A DNA stretch of 11,146 bases from Spirogloea muscicola. Taxonomy: Eukaryota > Streptophyta > Zygnematophyceae > Spirogloeales > Spirogloeaceae. Below the pieces are notes generated by a model. The model did not search any database, was not told the origin of the DNA, and saw nothing but the letters and a program-made list of their open reading frames with translations. Location: contig WELB01000023.1 in NCBI GenBank assembly GCA_009602725.1, positions 454,593 through 465,738 on the forward strand, read 5' to 3'. Shown here in pieces: positions 1 through 6,419 of the stretch. Position 1 is the stretch's first letter; each line of letters begins with the position of its first letter. The position numbers and the translations under genes were made by a program.

Positions 1-269
1 GCTGCCCGTGAAGACAGGAGGCGCTTGGTAGGGGAGGACGAGCTCGGCTCCCGCCGGGGTAGAGGAGGCCGGGGCGCCCGAGGCCGCCGCCGCGGGGCTT
101 GAAGCGTCGGGAGGAGCAGCTGTCGCTGGCGCAGGCACGGGGAACTGCTGCCCAGCCGAGGGTGACCGGGGGAACTCGGCAGCGGCGAGGCAACCAGAGG
201 GGCGGGGGCAGGGTCTGGCGCGGCCTTGAGCGTGGCGCCCGAAGAAGCCCCGGGGCCTGGCGCGGCCAT
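1..269 (-). CDS. Possible 5' end of a leftward gene, Ala/Pro-rich, partial
   Basis: Read leftward from an ATG at 269-267, the minus strand is open to the window edge with no stop. The first 30 or so codons give an Ala/Pro/Ser-rich protein (begins MAAPGPGASSGATLKAAP). From about 125 down to 1 a different minus frame reads more like protein and ends ELVLPYQAPPVFTGS at the edge. The two frames could be joined by a short unrecognised intron or separated by a sequence error. I cannot confirm either. No domain is recognisable. High GC leaves long open frames by chance on both strands, so this may be a CpG-rich promoter or 5' UTR instead. If real, the gene diverges from the Tubby-like gene. Confidence 0.25.
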   Translation of the reverse strand, partial: MAAPGPGASSGATLKAAPDPAPAPLVASPLPSSPGHPRLGSSSPCLRQRQLLLPTLQAPRRRPRAPRPPLPRREPSSSSPTKRLLSSRA

Positions 270-319
270 GAGCTCGTCGGCGCCAGCTCGCCAGCCGGCG
301 GCAGCGGGGGGCGAAAGGA

Positions 320-349
320 CCGCCGCCGCCGCCGCGGCGGCGGCGGCGG
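320..349. repeat. Perfect CCG/CGG palindrome
   Basis: Five CCG units (320-334) are followed directly by five CGG units (335-349). The two 15-base arms are exact reverse complements with no loop. The CGG side runs on a few bases further. Such a tract can extrude as a hairpin and is prone to length change. On the minus strand it would encode an Ala run within the open stretch upstream of 269. Confidence 0.85.
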
Positions 350-431
350 CGGCGCGGGGGGCAAGCGCGGGCGCGCCAACGGTCGGGTTGGGGGTAATCA
401 AGAAGTGATGGTGGGGGACTGTGAAAAGAAG

Positions 432-625
432 TGCTCGCCCATAGAGAAGAGTGGCTGTGAAAAGCCAGCCCAGAAAAGATAAAAGAAACAGCTCTTCCAA
501 GGGCCAAATGGCTCAAAAACGCCATCTTCTGGCCCCTTCGTAGTTATGCCCCTTCGAACCTTTGTCAATTCTTTTCGGGCTGGCTTCTCACATCCCTTGC
601 CCCATTGGGAGAGCCAATCTTTTCG
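432..625. repeat. Inverted pair of a dispersed repeat (copies 1 and 2)
   Basis: Copy 1 (about 432-482, plus) contains GCTCGCCCAT followed by GCCAGCCCAGAAAAGA. Copy 2 (about 539-625, minus) is its diverged reverse complement: it shows TTTTCGGGCTGGCTTCTCA, then CCCATTGGGAGAGCC. The same words recur at 2101-2604. Compared with the arms there, copy 2 seems to lack about 50 internal bases between CGTAGTT and the TTTGTCAATTCTTTT segment. The two copies face each other and could fold on themselves. No coding capacity or transposase is visible. Confidence 0.6.
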
Positions 626-2100
626 ACTTCAGCAAGTGGGCGCTCATTGGTAGAATTGGGCAAGGTCCAAAGGGCCGAAAGGCGCCAAAAGCACACAGCT
701 ATGCAGAAAATTACAGCGAATAGGAGCTTAGTAACCCCGAGTCAGCAGCCGTAGATTCAGAGTAACTTGCAGAAGCTAGTGCAGGAAGTGGGGCTAAATC
801 AAACGCACCATGCTAGGTGGCTAAGGTAACGGTGTGACATTAGAATCTCTCGAGTGAGCACAGAGCGGGAGCCGCTTCGGCTCGTCGAACGGCACGATGG
901 CGCCGTGAGTTGGGAGGGGACGGGACGAGAAAGGCGCACGGGGTGGGGAGATATTTGCGCGGGTGCTGCCGCCCCCAGGCCGGGACATGGCGCCCGATAC
1001 GGCGCCCCTCCGGATCCCGCCCTCGTCGGCTTCCTCACTCAGTGCACGCCGCCACGCCGGTGCCGATAGACATCGCCATCCACGGCCGAGATTGCGCCGC
1101 GAGGGGTCTGCTGGCTGGACTTATCATTCTTTTGTGTTCTTTTATATAGCATTGTTTAGTCTGCACTCGACTCTGCCTGAACAATGTATTGGCTTGAATT
1201 GGCCTCCCTTTCAATTCATGCGCCCCGCGCGCCTTCTCTCTTGTGGCTGGCCAATTGCAGTCCTCGCGCCCTTTGATAGAGCTACTTTCTCAGATGTGCC
1301 GAAAGCTTCGAGAGAAGTTGCGTGGTGTGCAGTAAATGAGAGGGAGGCCAAGCTGAGCCGAAGCATCCACCGGTCATGCATATCGCACAGGAAGTACGAA
1401 GGCTGGGGTACAGCGCAGCCCTGGGCTATGAGCGGAAGGGAGACTAAGCCCTTCCAAAAGGAGCGATGGCGGTACGGGGCAAGCCTGAGAGAGTGGGACG
1501 AAGGTCCTAAGTCTGGGGTCCTCGGGCGTGGCGACATGGGTTGGCGTGTCCCTGTTTATTTATTCACTCTTCTCTCTATACTGGCCAATCACAGCATCGC
1601 CCTCTACTGGAGAGACTCTTTCCCTTCCTTAGTGGGCCCCGTCGCACAGCTTCGGCACTCGGGGGGGTTGCTCGCCAACCCCGCGGCCGTGCTCACCGGC
1701 CACGCCCGGCTACGACGGGCCCCTGGTTGGTTGGGCCAGCCCAGGGACTCGTGATCCGCCGCCAGCCGCCAGCCGGCCGAGCCAGCGAGCCACCGTACGG
1801 GCCCGTGGTGTGCTGACGGATCGGGCCAAGTGGTGACCGAAGCAGCTATTTGAGGCACCCCACCTTCTCACTCCCCAGAAAGAGAGAGGCGAGAAGAAAT
1901 GGAGTGTATTAAGAGATGGAGGGGAGAAGGGGCGCGGTGCGCATGAATGAGAAATCAACGCTTTTAATGAGGGGCGAATGATAGGGTGGCCCGGAAAGTT
2001 GTGGACCTTGTGACGAAGGGGGCCAGGCTGAGGCGAATGGGCGTGACCCCGGGAGAAGTAGCTCTTCCAAGGGGGGCGTTTGTCTGTAAACGAAGATAGC
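626..2100. other. Intergenic stretch without a recognised gene
   Basis: No recognisable protein or RNA gene was found here. The block at about 745-792 (CAGCAGCCGTAGATTCAGAG, then GGAAGTGGGG) resembles 2632-2675 (GAGCAGCCGCAGATCAGAG, then GGAAGTGGGT). It lies in the same order relative to the repeat family, so it looks like part of the same duplicated unit. TTTATATA at 1141-1148 is a possible TATA element. CTGGCCAAT occurs at 1247-1255 and 1581-1589, each followed within two bases by CAG and a TCGC-type sequence. A 792-base open frame on the plus strand (963-1754) resembles nothing I know. Confidence 0.5.
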
Positions 2101-2604
2101 TGCTTTGTTTCTTGTGCTTGTTCTTCTTAGCGCTTCCCCTGGCCCCCTTCTCGTACTCTGTACATTCTATTTCCGGCTGGCTTTTCCAGCCCCTATCTTC
2201 AATGGGCGGCCCCTTCTTCTAAACGAAGAAGCAGCTCTGCCGAAGGGGGCGAGGGGCTGTGCTAGGCCAGCCCTAAAGAAGGGGGATTTGGCAAGAGGTG
2301 AGCTCTGCCACAGAGCAACGACAGTTGTGCACCAGTGGTGGGAGCCCACAGTAATTGCTCTGCTGAAAAGGAAGAAAGTGCTCGCCCATGAAGAAGAGGG
2401 ACTGGCAAAGCCAGCCCAGAAAGAATGGACAATGTCAAAAGCCAAAGAAAGAGGAGCCGGAAAAATAGTACACTCCAAACACAAGAAAGAGCTCGCCCAT
2501 TGAGGATAGGGGCTGGAACAGCCAGCCCAAAAAAGAATGGACAAAGTACGAGAAGGGAGCCAGGGGAAGCGCTAAGAGAAACAAGCACAAGAAGAAACTA
2601 AGCA
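2101..2604. repeat. Foldback element: long imperfect inverted repeat
   Basis: The left arm (2101-2208) and the reverse complement of the right arm (2494-2604) match at roughly 90 percent by eye over about 105 bases. Both contain TTAGCGCTTCCCCTGG, CCCTTCTCGTACT, TTCCAGCCCCTATC and TCAATGGGCG. The spacer of about 285 bases (2209-2493) contains two further diverged plus-strand copies, near 2225-2275 and 2381-2440. The CTCGCCCAT word at 2381 recurs at 2492, a tandem period of 111 bases. The structure resembles a foldback or MITE-like non-autonomous element. I saw no transposase and no convincing target-site duplication. Open frames on both strands here mirror the repeats and are not genes. Confidence 0.75.
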
Positions 2605-3340
2605 ACTACGAATGACTCAGAAATTCCTGCTGAGCAGCCGCAGATCAGAGATGCTAGGGTCCTGGAAGTGGGTCCCCTGGACAGAGCCAGAGGCAGCAGC
2701 TAGGGCACAAGACAATGCAGAGGGAAGCTCAGTACCCGCGAGTGAGCAATATCAGGTCTGAGTGGCTCGCTGCAGGGAAAGAGGCACTCCTCTTCAGCGG
2801 CACTCCGCCGCCGCCGAAGAGGACACAGTAGCTGCCAGCCCAAACCAATGAACGAAGACGCACAGAGAAGCACCAGCACGAAAGGCCTCCAGACAAATTA
2901 CGCATTCAGTGATCAGTTCGTGAGTGCGCATGGCCAGCAGATAACAAAAGCTCAACAGTAAGGGGCGACGGCTGTAGATGACCAGCTCCGAAAGTGGTGG
3001 GGCCAGATTGGTTGAACAAGGTCTCAGAGGGAAGCCTCGATACGGAATCGAAAAGAAAGAATCGCATAGCAAACAACGACCCAGAGAGTGAGAATGCTGA
3101 TGCGGCTGCCGACCCAGAGAAAGTAAACAGGGCGTCTGGTCTTCTTCCTGGGGAAGCCCCGACGATCAGAGCGTGACCCACCCGGGAAGGCGAGCGGCGG
3201 TGTCGGAGGCGCGGGAAAATCGGAGTGGTTATTATTGAGTGATGTGGGGCCTGAGTGAGTGGCCAAAGTGGCGCATGGGTGGCGACACCGGCAGAGCGCT
3301 CCACCGTACCGCCGGAGCGCGGAATGAGGATCGTATTTGT
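2605..3340. other. Intergenic stretch, no gene recognised
   Basis: The sequence is mixed in composition and less GC-rich than its surroundings. GCCAGCCCAAACCAATGAAC near 2836 is a possible short fragment of the repeat family. A plus frame from 2982 to 3176 encodes about 60 hydrophilic, acidic residues but has no ATG and starts right after a stop. I cannot tie it to a gene. Confidence 0.4.
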
Positions 3341-3359
3341 CACCGCGGGTCAGGTCAGC

Positions 3360-3437
3360 GGGGGGGGGGAGGATATCGCTCGGGGGGCCGCGGGATCCCA
3401 CCCCCCTCCTCCCTCCTCACCCCCTCCTCCCCCCCTC
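3360..3437. repeat. Purine/pyrimidine runs with G-quadruplex potential
   Basis: A run of ten G (3360-3369) and a run of six G near 3382 lie on the plus strand. They are followed by dense C runs from 3397 to 3437, including six C at 3401-3406 and a long run at about 3429-3436. The minus strand of 3397-3437 therefore has many closely spaced G runs. Further G and C runs lie at 3692-3698 and 3733-3770. Confidence 0.6.
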
Positions 3438-3591
3438 CTCCGCCCACGACGGCGCTTGGGATCCCCCACCGCCGCACGCGCGCGCCGCCGCGGGGCCCCA
3501 GGATCCCGGCTCGCGTCATCAGCGGAGGCCGCGCCTGCCGGACACTGACCGGCTCCGCCGCGCCGAGTCGCGGATTCCGTCCGCCGGAGTG

Positions 3592-3690
3592 GGCGGCCGG
3601 CGTTGCCGAGAGTGCGGAGCGCCGGCCGCCCTGACTCCATCGGACGGCCACCAGCTGCCTATGCCATCTGCTGCGGATCGGTGCCGTCCG
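3592..3690. repeat. Two adjacent perfect-arm hairpins upstream of the Tubby-like gene
   Basis: GGCGGCCGGCG (3592-3602) is the exact reverse complement of CGCCGGCCGCC (3620-3630) across a 17-base loop. Ten bases further on, CGGACGGC (3641-3648) is the exact reverse complement of GCCGTCCG (3683-3690) across 34 bases. The position suggests a 5' UTR or promoter-proximal role, but in GC-rich DNA short GC palindromes are expected fairly often. Confidence 0.5.
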
Positions 3691-3843
3691 TGGGGGGGTG
3701 AGAGTGGGCGCCCCCCCCTCCTCCCGCGCAGCGCCCAGTGGGGGGCCCCCCCCTTCCTCCCTCCCCTCCGCCGCCCAACCTGCCCCGGCTCACTCCGCCT
3801 CCCCACATCGCACCAGCGCCATCCATCGCCATCGCCGGCGGCT

Positions 3844-3844
<1 letters not shown>

Positions 3845-3880
<36 letters not shown>
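3845..3880 (+). repeat. (CGG)12 trinucleotide tract
   Basis: Twelve uninterrupted CGG units lie upstream of the Tubby domain exon. In the frame that leads toward that exon the tract would read as poly-Arg; in the others as poly-Gly or poly-Ala. Whether it is 5' UTR or coding depends on the unresolved 5' exon. Uninterrupted CGG tracts of this length are typically length-variable. Confidence 0.85.
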
Positions 3881-3883
<3 letters not shown>

Positions 3884-4113
3884 GGCGACGGCGGAGGCGT
3901 CGGCCACGTTGCGGATCCTGATCCTAGAAAGGAGAACGCGGCTGCTGATACTGAACGAGCGGCTGTGGAAGCCAGCCAGGTGCACACAGATGGTGTTACT
4001 GACGACATGAGCGGATCCATGGCCACGGGGCGACGCGGGCTTGGTTGTGACGCAACGCATTTCCTCCCAGGCAGCGGCGAGCCCGCGTCCGGCTAATGCC
4101 CCTTCCGAGATGC

Positions 4114-4114
4114 N
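4114..4114. other. Ambiguous base (N) beside the probable Tubby splice acceptor
   Basis: This is the only ambiguous base in the window. It lies seven bases before the inferred exon start at 4121, inside the sequence that should form the acceptor (GCNGCGCAG). The reading frame of the Tubby domain meets a TAA stop at 4094-4096 just upstream. The exon must therefore begin after that stop, or the local sequence is wrong. Confidence 0.9.
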
Positions 4115-4120
4115 GCGCAG

Positions 4121-5427
4121 CTGCGAGCGCCGGGCCCGCGCGACCGCCCCGTGGAGTGCTACATCCGGCGCAACCGGCGCGCCGGGACGTACACGCTGCA
4201 CCTCGGCCCGCAGCCCGCCGGCGGCGCCGCCGCGCCCGACGGCAAGTTCCTGCTCGCCGCGCGCAAGTCCGGCTGGCGGCCGTCCTCCACGGACTACGCC
4301 ATCAGCGTCGACCCCCGCTGCTTCAGTGCCGCCTCGCCGTCGCCCGCCGCCGCCGGCAGCCCCGTGCTTGGCCGCCTCCACGCCAACTTCCTGTCCACCA
4401 AGTTCACCGTCTTCGACAACGCCCCCAACGCCCGCGGCAACAGCGGCGCGGGTTCGACTCCTCCCGGATCCGGATCCACAACCTCCTTCCTCTCCTCGGG
4501 CAAGGCCGCGAGCAGCGGCGGCGGCAGCGGCAATGGCGGCGGCGTGACTGTGGCCGTGAACTACGCGCTCAACGTGCTGGGCACCCGCGGGCCCCGCCGC
4601 ATCACCTGCACCCTGCACACGGTGCCCAGCAAGTCGCCGCCGGCGTTGCCGGCGGCACCGGCGCAGGCCACGGCCACGGCTTCTTCCGCCAGAGACGGCT
4701 CCCTGGCCAGGAGCGCCGCGACCGCCGCGACCGCCACCACCGGGGCCCATCCCGGAACGTGGGCCTCCTCCTCCTCCTCGTCGTCCTCCTCCTCGACGAA
4801 TTCCAGCAGCACGGCTGGTTCGCGATCGCGGGCTGCAGTGGCAGATTGCTTCAAGTGCGCCGGCAGCGACTGCGGCTGCCCTGGCAACGGTGCCGGTGCC
4901 GGTGGCCTCGAGCCCATGGTGCTGAAGAACAAGCCGCCGCGTTGGCACGAGCAGCTACAAGTGAGCTGCCGCTTCCACCGCCACCACCCGCTGACACCGC
5001 TGTGGCAGCCTAGGCTGCCAGCTTCCACCGCCCAGCGCTGCATTGCAGTTGCCTTGTGAGACTGCTTCTGAGCCACATTGGTGCAGCAGCCGCTCTTCTT
5101 GTGCACTGTTTTCCATGATCTCACGGCCACGCTGCTCTGGCCGCCTCGCAGTGCTGGTGCCTCAACTTCCGGGGCCGTGTGACGGTCGCGTCCGTCAAGA
5201 ACTTCCAGCTAGAGAGTGGTGCCATATGCGACGGCGCCGTTGCAGGAGGCGGCAGCAGTGCTGCGGGGACCGCCGCAGCCCCCTCCTCCTCCGATAAGCC
5301 CGTGCTGCTGCAGTTCGGCAAGATCGGCAAGGACACGTTCACGATGGACTACCGCTACCCGCTTTCCGCCTTCCAAGCCTTTGCCATCTGCCTCAGCAGC
5401 TTCGACACCAAGGTCGCCTGCGAGTAG
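4121..5427 (+). CDS. Tubby-like protein, C-terminal Tubby domain (5' end unresolved)
   Basis: Tubby C-terminal domains form a beta barrel around a buried helix and typically bind PI(4,5)P2 at membranes. Two exons are clear: about 4121-4960 and 5152-5427, with an intron at 4961-5151 (GTGAGC to GCAG) in phase 0. Conserved landmarks in order are [64 protein letters not shown], then across the intron [38 protein letters not shown] and the C-terminal [15 protein letters not shown] before TAG. The motifs are plant-like. The basic stretch RRNRR lies where Tubby proteins carry lipid-binding Lys/Arg (inference). The encoded 371 residues exceed a usual domain (about 250-270) because of a low-complexity insert at about residues 170-262. 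No F-box was seen upstream, and no in-frame ATG joins this exon. A donor after 3979 (CAG|GTGCAC) would join 4121 in frame, giving a 141-base intron, but this is unproven. Confidence 0.9.
4629..4906 (+). other. Low-complexity insert within the Tubby domain
   Basis: About 92 in-frame codons separate the conserved RRITCTLH strand from the [15 protein letters not shown] strand. The segment is Ala/Thr/Pro-rich, then has ten consecutive Ser codons (4766-4795), then a Cys cluster [11 protein letters not shown] (4847-4879). Plant Tubby domains have a shorter loop here. It may be a surface loop. An unrecognised intron is less likely, because the segment keeps frame with no stop, but cannot be excluded without transcript data. 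Confidence 0.6.
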
Positions 5428-5748
5428 TGGCCTGCGCCATCATCCAGACGCAGAGTACCAAGGGTACCACGCCTTGCTGCCAGTCCTGCCTCGCGTGTGG
5501 CATGCCACAAAGGCTAGTCTCGGTTGCTCTTCTTACTTCAGTTCTGCCGAACGCCCCATATAGCTCATCTCGCTTACAGGCTGTTTGAAGGCTGACCCAC
5601 ATGGAGCACCTTATGTATGCAATAGTTGTAGTTTTTCTTGCACCCCTCCGCCAGCTGCTACAAGTTGGGGCTGCCTGATAAGTGGCAGCTCCTTCAGCAG
5701 CCTGATTCGGTGTGCAATGATATACCACCACTTTTGTGGAAGCTCCAT

Positions 5749-5805
5749 AGCCGGCAGGTAGTGGCTGGCTCAAATTGCGACTCAGCCACCCAATACCTGC
5801 CAGCT
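5749..5805. repeat. Imperfect hairpin in the Tubby 3' region
   Basis: AGCCGGCAGGTA plus GTGGCTGG (5749-5768) pairs with the sequence ending ACCTGCCAGCT at 5805. The arms are about 20 bases with a few mismatches, around a loop of about 13 bases. It lies about 320 bases past the Tubby stop. It could be an RNA structure in the 3' UTR. Confidence 0.5.
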
Positions 5806-6220
5806 AGTACTGTCTGCGGTGGTCCTTGGGTCTGCTGAGTAGTGTTTAGAGCAGCTCATAGCAGGCGGCCTTGCCACGTTACATGTGACACTGGCGCAGC
5901 ATGCAGAGCATTGAATTATAACCTCAAGTATTAGTCCTGCCTTAGGTACTTTCTGTGGGGAAGAGGGACAACTTCTACGCACCGCTTCAAGCTGATGCTC
6001 AGACCTTTTGATTGAAAGCACCTGCCTGCACATTGTATTTGCGATTGTGTTCATGTGTGCAGTCAACAATGACTAGCGATGGTCTGCACTGACAGTATCA
6101 AAGAAGGCCAATCCGGCAGCACATGGTGGTGGAGCAGCTTGTGGCTACTGCAAAATGGCTGTCCAAGCATGCAATCCCGTGCTGGGCTCTGAGGTTGCTG
6201 CCTTGCACGTTGCTCGCTCG

Positions 6221-6225
6221 TTACA
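6221..6225 (-). terminator. Candidate TGTAA polyadenylation signal for the SLH gene
   Basis: The minus strand reads TGTAA here, about 195 bases past the SLH gene stop. TGTAA is the usual near-upstream polyadenylation element in green algae. It is the first match downstream of the stop. A five-base word occurs often by chance; others lie at 5878-5882 and near 5574. Confidence 0.4.
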
Positions 6226-6419
6226 AGTGTCACATCAAGATTAAGGCCAGACACCACTTGAAAACTGAGATAGCAGAGCGTTCTAGAGCTGCATGCCTCC
6301 GGCTGGTAGAGGTCACGGCCAGTGTCAGTAAAGGCTGCAGCGCTCCAGCTCGTATCTCTACAATTACGATCTGAAGCTGCAAATGGCATCAAGGGGGATC
6401 CGAGGCCGGTCAAGTCTGG

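Larger units (their letters stand above)
5428..6419. other. Interval between convergent genes (both 3' UTRs)
   Basis: The Tubby-like stop (5425-5427) and the SLH gene stop (6422-6420) face each other across 992 bases. The interval is richer in A and T than the genes and contains no recognised coding sequence; the short open frames look random. No plus-strand TGTAA was found, so the Tubby polyadenylation site is not assigned. TTGTATTTGCGATTGTGTTC near 6034 is GT-rich. Confidence 0.6.

Noticed and set aside
1247-1600. Two CTGGCCAAT blocks as a duplicated promoter
   Set aside because: The similarity is short (about 10-20 bases with gaps) and no transcription start or gene can be tied to either copy.
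963-1754. 263-residue plus-strand open frame
   Set aside because: No recognisable motif, mixed composition and no splice or promoter support. The length is possible by chance at this GC content.
2105-2588. Hydrophobic open frames on both strands (plus 2105-2503; minus 2167-2544 and 2262-2588)
   Set aside because: They are translations of the foldback arms; their apparent internal protein repeats follow directly from the DNA repeat.
3659-4948. 429-residue minus-strand open frame antisense to the Tubby exon
   Set aside because: It is poly-Gly/Arg/Ala/Pro, mirrors GC-rich coding sequence on the other strand and contains the N. The plus strand carries unmistakable Tubby motifs.
4096-5013. 305-residue plus-strand frame starting at the ATG at 4096
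   Set aside because: It is a frame-shifted shadow of the Tubby exon, Arg/Pro/Ala-rich with no domain.
6123-6413. Short open frames between the two genes
   Set aside because: They have no domain, no splice support and lie in the expected 3' UTR region.
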